This document shows positions 8,471 to 18,083 of a DNA stretch of 64,000 nucleotides, in pieces. This stretch comes from Phycisphaerae bacterium (GTDB taxonomy: Bacteria; Planctomycetota; Phycisphaerae; Phycisphaerales; UBA1924). The first letter of the stretch is position 1. Each line of letters starts with the position of its first letter. The stretch covers positions 141,506 to 205,505 of the forward strand of contig JAUIHS010000006.1 of NCBI GenBank assembly GCA_030432255.1, written 5' to 3'. The notes beneath the pieces are model-generated. The model saw only the letters and a program-made list of their open reading frames with translations. It ran no database searches and was not told the DNA's origin. The position numbers were made by a program, and so were the translations under genes.

Positions 8471-11400
8471 TTACTCCCGATCCAGCACGCGAAGGCGGAC
8501 CTCGCGGCCGTTGCACTTGATCTCAGGGGCATACATCGCCTCTCCCTTCACAGGCAGGGCGTGGAACGAACCGGGGACCTCCGCTCGGAGAGTGTAGGTG
8601 AGTTCCCAGAAGCCCTGGTCCAGCGAGTTGATGAAGAAAGCCACGTGCCGGTCGCGCAGTTCGCGATACGTCGATCGCTGCCGACCTGTGTAGTCGGTGC
8701 GATCCTCGCCCGCTTGCCACTCAGCCTCCGCCTCCGCCTTTGCCTGGGCCGTTCCAAAGCGAAGCCGAGCGGCGCCCGCCGTGAGCTGACGCGCTGAGAT
8801 GCCGCGCCCGCTCTTCACCTCGACGGCTTCGAGTCCGGCCGGCTTGAGATCTTCGATCAGGAGATAGCTGTAGTCGTTCTTCACTTCGATGCTGACCACG
8901 ACTTCGATCCGCTCGCCGGAACGAACGAAATCGCCATCGTTCAGTGGCACCCGTTCCTCGACGAATCCACGCAGCAGCGTCGGTCGCGGCACCATCCGGT
9001 AGTACTGCCTGCGAATGAACATCTCATGTCCCGCCGCGGTGATCGGCTCTTCGAGACTGAAGAAGGAGCCCGAGACCATGTAGTAAAGCGGTGCCGCCGT
9101 GCCGTCGTCGTAGCTGGCCTCGATGCGGATCTCGTTGTGATCACGGATCAGTTCAGGGTCGACGGCGAATGTCGCCGGTGCCGCGATGATGTCGGCGGGC
9201 TTGAGCGTCCGCCTGGCGATCTGCTCGCCATTCACGCTCACGGTGTACGAAACGGTTCGCAGCGTCTCTCCGGACGCCCTCAGGTACTGGTTGAGAGCCA
9301 TCACCACGATGGCGGTGTCCCGCGTGTTGGTCCAGCGGGCGCCGCGGCGGTTCTTCACCAGCCACATCATGGCAGCATCGACGAGTTCATGTTCCGGCTC
9401 GACCGTTGCCAATGCCATGAGTGCAAAGGACGTGGTTTCAATCGGGCTGTCAAACCAGCGGTACCAGAAGCCCGCCGCTCCCCAGCGCGCCGTCTGCACC
9501 ACATGCGGGCTCTCGCGCACGGCTTCACGCATCACTGCTGACCGATCCGGAGACTGATCGACCTCTGCCGACGAAACGAGACGACCGATCATGTCCCGCG
9601 CACGATCGGGTTCCCCGTAGTGATGGAAGATCAGTGATGCGAGGGACTGGCCGAAGGCGTTCAACTGATCACGACCGTTCCACAGGTTCTCCAGCGCCGC
9701 CTTCTCGAAGCGCGATGGATTGCCATCCAGGTGCCGGCGCGCCTGCGACATGGCATGCAGCGTCCACGCCTGCTCCGTCGGACGATGCTCGTCTTCGACC
9801 AACTGACCCTGGAGGTAGCCCACTCCGCGTTCCAGCATCGCATGATCGAAATCCAGGTCCGCATCCGCCGCGAGGCTCAGACCCCACACCACGTACGCCG
9901 TCATGTACCGGTTCGACGAATCAGTCTTCCACCAGCCCCAGCCGCCATCGCCTTGCTGCGTGTCAGCGAGACGCGCCAGGCTGACACGGATGACCTCATC
10001 CATCTCCGCCATGCTCACTTCCGCCTTCGGTCGATGCTCCGGCTCGATGCCGCCAAAGATGCCGCTGGCGACATCCTCACGCGACAGGCCCATGTCTCCA
10101 AGGGTACGTGCCGTGATCACGACCGGCAGGAAGCGTGACATCGTCTGTTCGGTACAGCCGTAGGGGTACCGCACGAGGTACGGCAGCGCATCGAGCATGG
10201 TCACCGCGATGCTGGGCGTCACCTGCACCGCGAGTTCCGTGGATCCCTCCTGGCGCGCCGATGGCAGGTCGAGACGGATCAACGACTCGAGCGCAGAAGT
10301 CCGCCCTGACTGCGCGATCAGTTTGTCGATGCCGTGCTCGTAGATCGGGTACGTCTTCTCCATGGCGTCCGAGTAGCGCTCGCCGGAGACCGAGACAACG
10401 GTCGTCCGCAGCATGGCCTCACCGGCCTCGCGCGCATCGATCATCCAGTCCACGCGATACTCGCCACGGGCAGCGATCTCGATCGCCGCGTGACGCTCAG
10501 GCGTGGTCCGTTCAACGCCGTCAACGGCCAGTGCAGCATCAACCACGATGGCCTCGTCCGTGTTGTTGTTGATGATCGTCGAGATCATCACCTCATCGCC
10601 GACCACGAAGAAACGCGGCGCCTGGAGGCGTGCCGTGACCGGCAGGATGGTGCGCACCTCGGCCGTTCCCGCACCCACATCTGTCCCCCTCGTCACCGCC
10701 CGGGCGGTCGCCCGCCAGCGGGTCAGGTTGTCCGGGAAATTCACCTTGACGTGCGCTTCGCCGCGCTCGTCAGTCTGAACGGCGGGCAGCCAGACGACCG
10801 TCGACCGGAAGTCGGAACGCACCTGCACATTCGGTACTCCCACCTCACCGGCAGGCGCAGCGGCCGGCGCGAAGTCGGCCTGGTCACGCCTGGAGAGGGA
10901 TTCGGACTCCATGATCTCCGCCCCGGCGCTGAGTCCATCAGTCACCGCTGAACGGGTGATCCCCAGCCTCGCATTGACGCTGCGATCGTCATCGAAGAGG
11001 CCTCGGTCGCGCCCCGCCTTGCCGGCGTTGCGGCGATCCGCTTCCGCCTCTTCCTCCTTGCGATCCCACATGCCGTACTGACGCCATCCAAAGGAAGTCG
11101 ATGAATTCACGAGGTTCTGACGCTTCTGACCGTAGAAGAACTGACGCGGATCGCCCGCGTAGTCCGACTGGATCGCAAACACCGAGTCATCCACAAGCGC
11201 CACCGAAACGGAAGCAGCAACCGGCCGCCCTTCGTAGTCACTCGTCTTCACCAGGAGCGAACCCTCTGCCTGAGGCTCGTACGCCTCGGCATCCGCCGTG
11301 ACCTGGACGTCGAGGAAGTGCTTCACGGGCGGAACGACGACCTGTTCAGAGTCGCTCGTCACGCGTGCATCGGCGACCAGGTATGCCGAGATCCACGTGT

Positions 11401-14341
11401 TCGGAACGTGTGCTTCAGTCAGATCAATGTGCGTGAGCTTCGCTGTTCCTTCCATGCGAATCACTTCGTAGGAGAGGATCGACTCCGACTCGACTGTAAA
11501 GAGCACGTGTCGGCGACTGCTCGGCGCCGTGATCATCACAGGCGCGCGCTCGCCCTCGCGGAAGGAGTCCTTGTCAACGATGACATCTACACCATCGTGG
11601 TGATAGCCGAGGAACTCCGTCGACTCGTCCGCAACCCAGATCGATGCCGAAGCCTGAATGAGCCCGCGTCCCGGATCACGACTGATCCAGGTGAATCGGT
11701 AGTAGCCCTCGCGCCCCGCAACATGCGTGACCGTCGCAAGCCCCTCGTCGTCCGTCTCCACGTCGAGGAGCGCAATCTCCTCAGACTCGTACCCGATGAA
11801 CTTCGGCTGCCAGAATGGCGAGAGCCCGCCGCGCCGCTTCAACTCGGAGTACTCGCGCCCCGTGATCTCGGTGCCATCGGGAAGCCGCCAGATCTCCTTC
11901 CACTCCAGACGCTCCACACGGACCTTGCCGCGATCCTGGATCGGGTTGTCATTGGCATCCACGGCACGGAACTCGACCTCCATCGCATCGCCCGGTGCCC
12001 GGATGCAGTGCTCGACCGTCGGATACACGAAGTAACTCTGACGCGTCACCTGCACCGCCTGCGAACTCGTGATCTCGCGGCGTGATGCATCCGTCACCCG
12101 GCACTCGATGGTGTAGGTCAGGTCGTAGTCCGAATTGGCTGGTGTTTCGAAACCAATCCTGACACGCCCCTCCTCATCGGTGCGCAACTGCTCACGACTG
12201 ACCTGCTCGCCTTGCCAGCCCCAGCCGCGGCCGAAACTGCTCCGGGCGTTCGCATCCTCGAAGTACCAGTCGTACTCCCGCCGCGGCGACCACCAGTGAT
12301 AGAAGGGACGCTGATGGATCACCACCTCGACCTCCGCCCCGGCCACCGGACCACCGAAGTAGTACTCCGCGACCATGTCCACCTCGACGCGTTCGCCCAT
12401 CACTGAGGGGCGGAGTTTGCCGTCATCATCTCGCGGCGGTTCGATCCGCACGAGAAATTCGGGAAGCTTGTACTCCTCGAGTCGGAAGAGCGTCGCATAG
12501 CCGATGGTGTCCGTGGACCCATGCTTGTAGAAGCGGACGCGGTACTCACCAAGCATCATCTCGGACGTCACATCCAGAGAAGCGTGCGCTGTTCCGAAGG
12601 CATCCAACTCGACGGTGTCCTCGATCATCTTCTCGCCATTCGGGTTGTCGATGCGATAGCGGATCTTCTCACCCTCGGGCGTGGAGTAGGTCTCGCCTTG
12701 CTGCCGCGCCACGAATCGCCACTCCACCGTCTCGCCGGGCCGGTACGCCGGGCGGTCGGTGTAGGCGTAGATCCGCCAGGGATCATTGTTCGGTGTGCCG
12801 TGCCAGCGACCGGAGTAGTGCAGGGCCTGTCGATCACCGCTCCGCGCCGCCACGAACGAAGTCACCTGTCGACCCCGTTGTCCGTCCACCGTCATGTCCA
12901 GCATCACGATGCCCTGCGCATCTGTCCTCCCGGTCCGACGATCCTGAATGCGATAGTGGTCGCGTTCGCGGATGTGACTGAACAGAGCGACTTCAGCATC
13001 AGGAACGGGCGCACCGGTGAGTGCATTACACACGTATACGAGCATCCGCTCCGGTGAGGACTTCTGCACGATCACGAGGTCCGACACGAGCAGCAGTTCG
13101 CGCTGGTCGTCCGGGCCGACGACCACGTACGCACCCGGCGCCAGTGGGTCTTCAATGTTCACGACCGAGTGTCCCGGATGATGATCGCCGCGGTCTTCCG
13201 TCTCGATATCCCAGGTGCGGACCGGGGCCACGCCCGAAACCTCAATCGACTGCAGCCAGTGGTCCACGCCGTGATCCCGGGTCGGCCGGATGTCGGCGGT
13301 CAGATCGGTCGGATAGAGCTTGACTGACACGCGATCCACGTTCCGCCAGTGCACGTGCAGTCGCTGATCCGAACCGGGGAGATAGACCTGATCCACCCGG
13401 AGGTCGATCGTCTTCCCCGTGATCTCCCTGATCTGGTTCCGGGCCTCATCCCAGAATCGTGACTCGCCTCGATCGTACGTGCGCGTCAGCCGCTCGAACA
13501 ACTCCACGGCCCGCACGTAATCCGGCTTCGCCGCCACGTAACCCTCATCCGTCACCTCGACCCGGCCCGTGTACAGCATGAACCGCGCGTAGTTGTACAG
13601 GGCATCGTCGTACCACTCCGTGCCGCGTCCCTTCGCGATGGCTTCCTCGTACGCTTCAATCGTGCGGCGATTGAGGACGTAGGTCTGGCCTCTGCTCGAA
13701 GTCGCCGAGGCATACAGGTATGACATGCGAGCAATGTCCCGGTCATCCACTGCGATCTCGCGAGCATCCGCGAGAATGGCATCGCTCAGCAGCGCATTCC
13801 AGTGCCAGTTCCTCGCTTCGAGGACGTCGTACACCTTGTTCACGATGCCCAGGTATCGCTCGCGGGCTTCATCGACGTCCGTGCTGTTCGCCCAGTATTC
13901 GAACGCCCGTTGATACCACGGCTGGGCCGCGCCCCAGTTGGCGTGCCGCCGATTCAGCGCGCTCCACCAGAAATCACCGAGAGACTCCGCCGCCAGCGCA
14001 TAGGCGAGGTCGCGGTCCGGTTCCCGCGTGTAGTGATCCTCGATCAGGCGTTCCAGCGATCGTCGGTAGCCGTCGTACGCAGACTCATCCGTGCGTCGCG
14101 CTCCGGACATCGCCCGCCAACCCGTGTCCGCCAGTCGGAACGTCACCCACCGCTGCTCGTCATCGGTCAGCGTCCGCTGACTGATCGACTCATAGAGCTT
14201 GTGCGCCTCACTCCAGGCGCCCCGGGCACAGGCATCCTCCGCGGCACTGAAGCCCGCCCCCGTGGGTGGAGCGGCAAGTGACCCCGTGTTCAGCAGGAGC
14301 ACCGTCATGAGACAGGTCAGGAGATGTCGGATCGCGTGCAT
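8471..14341 (-). CDS. Bacterial alpha-2-macroglobulin family protein (thioester-containing)
   Basis: 1956 residues from the ATG at 14341, with GGAAGG seven bases upstream; 15 extra in-frame codons before it look non-coding. A signal sequence (about 1-23) precedes a helical, TPR-like stretch (about 30-310), then macroglobulin MG domains. The MG2-type segment is marked by YTDRPAYRPGETVEW. Next come the bait-region/A2M part (about 1150-1300) and the thioester domain with YGCTEQTMSRF. The cysteine C1396 and glutamine Q1399 can form the reactive thioester. Repeated helix pairs after it (GDGGWGWW) match the alpha/alpha toroid. The family traps attacking proteases in the periplasm or on the surface. 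No lipobox is visible, and no penicillin-binding protein 1C, its common partner, lies nearby. Confidence 0.93.
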   Translation of the reverse strand: MHAIRHLLTCLMTVLLLNTGSLAAPPTGAGFSAAEDACARGAWSEAHKLYESISQRTLTDDEQRWVTFRLADTGWRAMSGARRTDESAYDGYRRSLERLIEDHYTREPDRDLAYALAAESLGDFWWSALNRRHANWGAAQPWYQRAFEYWANSTDVDEARERYLGIVNKVYDVLEARNWHWNALLSDAILADAREIAVDDRDIARMSYLYASATSSRGQTYVLNRRTIEAYEEAIAKGRGTEWYDDALYNYARFMLYTGRVEVTDEGYVAAKPDYVRAVELFERLTRTYDRGESRFWDEARNQIREITGKTIDLRVDQVYLPGSDQRLHVHWRNVDRVSVKLYPTDLTADIRPTRDHGVDHWLQSIEVSGVAPVRTWDIETEDRGDHHPGHSVVNIEDPLAPGAYVVVGPDDQRELLLVSDLVIVQKSSPERMLVYVCNALTGAPVPDAEVALFSHIRERDHYRIQDRRTGRTDAQGIVMLDMTVDGQRGRQVTSFVAARSGDRQALHYSGRWHGTPNNDPWRIYAYTDRPAYRPGETVEWRFVARQQGETYSTPEGEKIRYRIDNPNGEKMIEDTVELDAFGTAHASLDVTSEMMLGEYRVRFYKHGSTDTIGYATLFRLEEYKLPEFLVRIEPPRDDDGKLRPSVMGERVEVDMVAEYYFGGPVAGAEVEVVIHQRPFYHWWSPRREYDWYFEDANARSSFGRGWGWQGEQVSREQLRTDEEGRVRIGFETPANSDYDLTYTIECRVTDASRREITSSQAVQVTRQSYFVYPTVEHCIRAPGDAMEVEFRAVDANDNPIQDRGKVRVERLEWKEIWRLPDGTEITGREYSELKRRGGLSPFWQPKFIGYESEEIALLDVETDDEGLATVTHVAGREGYYRFTWISRDPGRGLIQASASIWVADESTEFLGYHHDGVDVIVDKDSFREGERAPVMITAPSSRRHVLFTVESESILSYEVIRMEGTAKLTHIDLTEAHVPNTWISAYLVADARVTSDSEQVVVPPVKHFLDVQVTADAEAYEPQAEGSLLVKTSDYEGRPVAASVSVALVDDSVFAIQSDYAGDPRQFFYGQKRQNLVNSSTSFGWRQYGMWDRKEEEAEADRRNAGKAGRDRGLFDDDRSVNARLGITRSAVTDGLSAGAEIMESESLSRRDQADFAPAAAPAGEVGVPNVQVRSDFRSTVVWLPAVQTDERGEAHVKVNFPDNLTRWRATARAVTRGTDVGAGTAEVRTILPVTARLQAPRFFVVGDEVMISTIINNNTDEAIVVDAALAVDGVERTTPERHAAIEIAARGEYRVDWMIDAREAGEAMLRTTVVSVSGERYSDAMEKTYPIYEHGIDKLIAQSGRTSALESLIRLDLPSARQEGSTELAVQVTPSIAVTMLDALPYLVRYPYGCTEQTMSRFLPVVITARTLGDMGLSREDVASGIFGGIEPEHRPKAEVSMAEMDEVIRVSLARLADTQQGDGGWGWWKTDSSNRYMTAYVVWGLSLAADADLDFDHAMLERGVGYLQGQLVEDEHRPTEQAWTLHAMSQARRHLDGNPSRFEKAALENLWNGRDQLNAFGQSLASLIFHHYGEPDRARDMIGRLVSSAEVDQSPDRSAVMREAVRESPHVVQTARWGAAGFWYRWFDSPIETTSFALMALATVEPEHELVDAAMMWLVKNRRGARWTNTRDTAIVVMALNQYLRASGETLRTVSYTVSVNGEQIARRTLKPADIIAAPATFAVDPELIRDHNEIRIEASYDDGTAAPLYYMVSGSFFSLEEPITAAGHEMFIRRQYYRMVPRPTLLRGFVEERVPLNDGDFVRSGERIEVVVSIEVKNDYSYLLIEDLKPAGLEAVEVKSGRGISARQLTAGAARLRFGTAQAKAEAEAEWQAGEDRTDYTGRQRSTYRELRDRHVAFFINSLDQGFWELTYTLRAEVPGSFHALPVKGEAMYAPEIKCNGREVRLRVLDRE

Positions 14342-14497
14342 GTCATACCTTCCAGTTCGCGGGACAACGTGAGTCATCCTATCCATAGCTCACTTCGGCC
14401 AGACCGGGCCGTCACTTCCACGTGTCCGATGTCTATTTGTTTGTGCCGACTAATATCGCCGTCGTGACATTCCCGTGACACAACCCCTTCCCCTGCT

Positions 14498-15898
14498 TCA
14501 GGATGGGCGTTCGTCCCCTGGCACCGGGTCGGGAATCGGGCGGTCGTGGGGATCCGTCGCCACTTCGCCGCCCGCCGTCTCCAGTTCGTCCTGCATGGCA
14601 CGCGAAGTCACATGCTCCAGCGCCATCGCCGTCCGGTGCACATGATCGGGGCGCAGTCCCAGTTCGTGCACGAGGTAGTGCTCCCACAGACGATGCATGC
14701 GGATGATCCCCTGGGCACGCCGGCGACCCGCCTCCGTCAACCCGAACCGTCCCGATGCACCCATGATCTCCCCTCGACGCAGCGCGCCACGCAGCGCCAC
14801 CCGGATCGCGAGACCCGGACCACCTCGGTCTCCGCGCAGTGCTTCGATGATCTGGACCTTCGACATGTCCCGCGGCGTTTCGCCATCCCCGGCGCTGTGG
14901 ACCTCTTCAAGCCGATACAGCATCGCCAGCAGATCTTCACGCTCAATACGCACCGCCGTCATGAAGCGCCGTACATGCCGCGCCACAAGGCCGTGCCAGG
15001 GTGAGAACACGATGGTCAGGCCGAGCAGCACGCCCGAAGTCACCGTCATCGTGCCCGCGGCATCCAGAGACGGCGTCCCCGGCCCCACAACCAGCGCCGG
15101 CACGTGCGCCGCCACCATGTAGCCTCCGACCGATGACAGCACAGCGCACGCCACACTCAGCCACAGTTGGACATGCAGGCGATCCGTCAGCAGACGCGCC
15201 GTCGCCGGCGGACAGATCAGCATCGCGATCACCTGAATCGACCCCACCGCCTCGAACGAGGCCACCACCGCGATGGAGACCAGGATCATCATCGCGTAGT
15301 GCATCCAACCCGGGCGGAACCCCAGCGTGCTCGCCAGGTCCGGATCGAAGGACGTGATCCGAAGTTCCTTGAAGAAGATCGTGATGAACAGCACGACCAC
15401 GATGCCGACCGAAACAAGCGTCAGAACCTCCCGCGGCAGGTTCTGCAGATGCCCCCACGAAAACGCATCGCCCCACCCCTCGGGACCCAGCCACGCAATA
15501 TCCTCCAGTTGACCGTACAGCACACAGTCCGCATCCAGGTCGATGTGACTCGCGGCCGTCTGCTCCAGCAGGACGACCCCCAGTGCGAAGAGCACCGAGA
15601 ATGCGACGCCCATGCTCGCACCCGGATCAACCCTGCCCAACCGGCAAAGGAACTCCACGGCCACCGTCACCACAACCCCCGCGATCGCCGCACCCGCCAC
15701 CACGGGGAGCGTCGCGCGCGATCCCACAAGCAGGAAGGCCACAACGATTCCCGGCAGCACGGCATGCGATATCGCATCGCCCATCAGGCTCAGACGGCGC
15801 AGGAGCAGGAAGTTGCCGAGGAGGGCGCAACTGACCGCCGCGCATGTCGCCGCGGCGAGTGCCGGCACGTCATACTGGATGAAGAATGTGCTGTTCAT
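14498..15898 (-). CDS. Metal (Mn/Zn-type) ABC importer permease fused to a DtxR-like domain (second permease)
   Basis: 466 residues. Residues 1 to about 300 form an ABC-3 family permease with about eight membrane segments, including the family stretch MGDAISHAVLPGIVVAF. After a linker, residues about 320-460 resemble a DtxR/MntR metalloregulator: a start like EDLLAMLYRLEE, a degenerate winged-helix stretch, LTEAGRRRAQ, then MHRLWEHYLV and ALEHVTSRAM, which is the metal-binding and dimerisation part. Histidine and glutamate ligands of the MntR type are partly kept, but the position equivalent to MntR Glu99 appears to be Met. The ATG overlaps the stop of the upstream permease (ATGA), so the two are coupled. 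Domain identity is clear; the role of the fused regulator domain is inference. Confidence 0.9.
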   Translation of the reverse strand: MNSTFFIQYDVPALAAATCAAVSCALLGNFLLLRRLSLMGDAISHAVLPGIVVAFLLVGSRATLPVVAGAAIAGVVVTVAVEFLCRLGRVDPGASMGVAFSVLFALGVVLLEQTAASHIDLDADCVLYGQLEDIAWLGPEGWGDAFSWGHLQNLPREVLTLVSVGIVVVLFITIFFKELRITSFDPDLASTLGFRPGWMHYAMMILVSIAVVASFEAVGSIQVIAMLICPPATARLLTDRLHVQLWLSVACAVLSSVGGYMVAAHVPALVVGPGTPSLDAAGTMTVTSGVLLGLTIVFSPWHGLVARHVRRFMTAVRIEREDLLAMLYRLEEVHSAGDGETPRDMSKVQIIEALRGDRGGPGLAIRVALRGALRRGEIMGASGRFGLTEAGRRRAQGIIRMHRLWEHYLVHELGLRPDHVHRTAMALEHVTSRAMQDELETAGGEVATDPHDRPIPDPVPGDERPS

Positions 15899-17259
15899 CC
15901 CTGCGCCGTCTCCGGATCTCCGGTCAAGGGATGCACACTGGGCGGGAGCGCACCGCCGCGAGCGGCGACCGACTCTTCCAGTTGTCGGACCATTTCAGAT
16001 GAAAGCACGTGCTCGACGAGATCCGCCGACCAGTCGACGTGCGAAGGCGCGATGTCCGCATGGCGCACGAGATACTCTTCCCACAGGCGATGATTCCTGG
16101 TAACACGAGCAGCCTGCTCGCGGCCGGTCGTCGTCAGTTCGAGTCCCCCGGAGGGATCCACATCAATCGCACCGCCGCTCCGGAGTTGCCGTATCGCGCG
16201 GCCGAGGCTCCGACCGGGCCATGCCCGCCGCGAACGCACTCCCGTGCGCGTCAGTCCCTCCGCATCGCCCACTTCGTCCGCCTCAAGGAGCATGCGAAGC
16301 AGGTGCTGCCGGTTGGTCCGGTCGTGGACACGCTTCGTGCGCACGACACCCGCAACAACGCCGCGAGCGGGCGCGAAGAACATGCTCAACAGGAAAACGC
16401 CCCCACTCGCCAGCACGATGACCGCGCCGGCGGGCAGACCGCCTGCCATGGCCGATGCCGCACCACCGGCATACCCCGAGAACCCGCCCAGCACCGCGGC
16501 GGTCAGCAACATGACAAACAGGCGGTCCGTCCAGAATCGTGCCGCGGCGGCCGGTATCACGATCATCGCCACGACCAGGATCAGACCGACCATCTGCAGA
16601 CCGACGACCGTCACCAGAACCACGAACGTCATCATGATGATGTCGATCACACCGACCGGCCACCCCTGTGCCCGGGCATACTCCGCGTTGAAACACACCA
16701 CGCGGAATTCCTTCAGAAACGCGAGTGACACCAGCAGCACGAGCACCGCGAGCAGCGCCAGCACCATCGCATCGCGCCCCTGCATCGCCGCCGTCTGGCC
16801 GTAAATGAACTGCTGCAGGCCGCCGCGGTTGCCGATGTCCAGGCGCGCAATCACCTGCATCAGGACCACGCCGGCTCCGAAGAAGACCGAGAGCACGATT
16901 CCGATCGCGGCGTCCTCGCGCAAGCGTGTGTGCCTCGATATGAAGAGCACCGTCAGCACACCGAGCACCCCGGTCACCGTCGCACCCGTCAGCAGAACGG
17001 GCATCGACCGGGGGTCAAATCCCATCCACGTGCCCAGCAGGAAGCCGCCGGCAACTCCTGGCAGTGTCGCGTGACTCAGGGCATCACCCATGAGGGCGCG
17101 GCCGCGAAGCAGGGCGAAGACCCCGATGGCACCGGCTGCCACACCAAGCATGATCGCACCGATGATGACCGCACTGGTGTTGTAGCCGGCGCGAAACGTC
17201 AGTATCCGGAAGATCTCCTCCGCGCCTGGTGATGCGATGGCGGCGACAACCGCGCTCAT
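15895..17259 (-). CDS. Metal (Mn/Zn-type) ABC importer permease fused to a DtxR-like domain (first permease)
   Basis: 454 residues. An ABC-3 permease (about 1-300; MGDALSHATLPGVAGGF is the family signature) is followed by a DtxR-like tail (about 315-440). The tail shows LLRMLLEADEV, LTTTGREQAARV, NHRLWEEYLV and LVEHVLSSEM. It keeps an acidic residue (Asp) where MntR has Glu99, followed by Glu-His, so a metal site looks more complete than in its partner. The winged-helix portion is poorly conserved (a GVRSRRAWPGRSLGRAIRQL stretch in place of the usual helix-turn-helix), which argues against ordinary DNA binding. The start overlaps the ATPase stop by four bases (ATGA). The two permeases probably form a heterodimeric channel. 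Confidence 0.9.
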   Translation of the reverse strand: MSAVVAAIASPGAEEIFRILTFRAGYNTSAVIIGAIMLGVAAGAIGVFALLRGRALMGDALSHATLPGVAGGFLLGTWMGFDPRSMPVLLTGATVTGVLGVLTVLFISRHTRLREDAAIGIVLSVFFGAGVVLMQVIARLDIGNRGGLQQFIYGQTAAMQGRDAMVLALLAVLVLLVSLAFLKEFRVVCFNAEYARAQGWPVGVIDIIMMTFVVLVTVVGLQMVGLILVVAMIVIPAAAARFWTDRLFVMLLTAAVLGGFSGYAGGAASAMAGGLPAGAVIVLASGGVFLLSMFFAPARGVVAGVVRTKRVHDRTNRQHLLRMLLEADEVGDAEGLTRTGVRSRRAWPGRSLGRAIRQLRSGGAIDVDPSGGLELTTTGREQAARVTRNHRLWEEYLVRHADIAPSHVDWSADLVEHVLSSEMVRQLEESVAARGGALPPSVHPLTGDPETAQG

Positions 17260-18083
17260 CCCGGCTCGCCCCGGCGCGCCAGCGCATTGGCCGCTTCATC
17301 GAGCAACGTCAATCGTCCACCGTACGTCTTGAGGAGGTTCTCCTCCGTGAAGGTCTCGCGCACGGGTCCCGATGCGACGACGCGCATGTTCAGGAGGATC
17401 ACCTCATCGAAGTATTCCGGCACGTTCTGAAGATCGTGGTGCACACAGATCACGGTCCGGCCCAGATCGCGCAGGTCGCGCAGCACATCGACGATCGCGC
17501 GCTCGGTCGCCGCATCCACACCGGCGAAGGGCTCATCCATGAAGTACAGGTGCGCCTCCTGAGCCAGCGCCCGCGCCAGGAAGACGCGCTGCTGCTGGCC
17601 CCCGCTGAGCCGCCTGATCTGACGCGACTCCAGTCCGCTGAGTCCCACCTTCGCCAGACACTCCCGCGCCGCCTCTCGATGACGGCGCGACACCGGACGG
17701 CACCAGCCGATCAGGCCGTAGCGCCCCATGCACACCACATCCAGCGCCGACACGGGAAAGTCCCAGTCGACCGTCTCGCGCTGCGGCACGTACCCCACGA
17801 TCGAGCGCTGCTTGCGATAGGGCTCACCATAGATCTCGATGAGGCCTGACGCCGTGGGAAGGAGTCCGAGACATGCCTTGATCAGTGTGGATTTCCCCGC
17901 GCCGTTCGGGCCAACGATCGCGATCAGGCGACCGCCCGTCGGCGCCTCATATTCGATGTCCCACAACACGGGACGCCGGTCATAGGCCACCGTCATGTCG
18001 TGAATCGACAGCGGGCTCTCCGGACTGTGCTCGGGAAACGTTTCGAGCGACCGGGGTCGCTCCCCATGGTGCGGCATGACCAT
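17256..18083 (-). CDS. Metal ABC importer ATP-binding protein
   Basis: 275 residues. It couples ATP hydrolysis to metal uptake through the two downstream permeases. Walker A is GPNGAGKS (58-65), the signature is LSGGQQQRV, and Walker B runs into LYFMDEPFAGVD; an H-loop histidine follows in VICVHHDLQ. Upstream of the ABC core are about 25 extra residues. The ATG at 18083 overlaps the stop of the binding-protein gene by one base (TGATG), and the stop overlaps the next gene by four, so all four subunits are translated as a coupled set. The family (MntB/ZnuC/TroB type) moves Mn, Zn or Fe(II); the metal cannot be fixed from this subunit. Confidence 0.94.
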   Translation of the reverse strand: MVMPHHGERPRSLETFPEHSPESPLSIHDMTVAYDRRPVLWDIEYEAPTGGRLIAIVGPNGAGKSTLIKACLGLLPTASGLIEIYGEPYRKQRSIVGYVPQRETVDWDFPVSALDVVCMGRYGLIGWCRPVSRRHREAARECLAKVGLSGLESRQIRRLSGGQQQRVFLARALAQEAHLYFMDEPFAGVDAATERAIVDVLRDLRDLGRTVICVHHDLQNVPEYFDEVILLNMRVVASGPVRETFTEENLLKTYGGRLTLLDEAANALARRGEPG

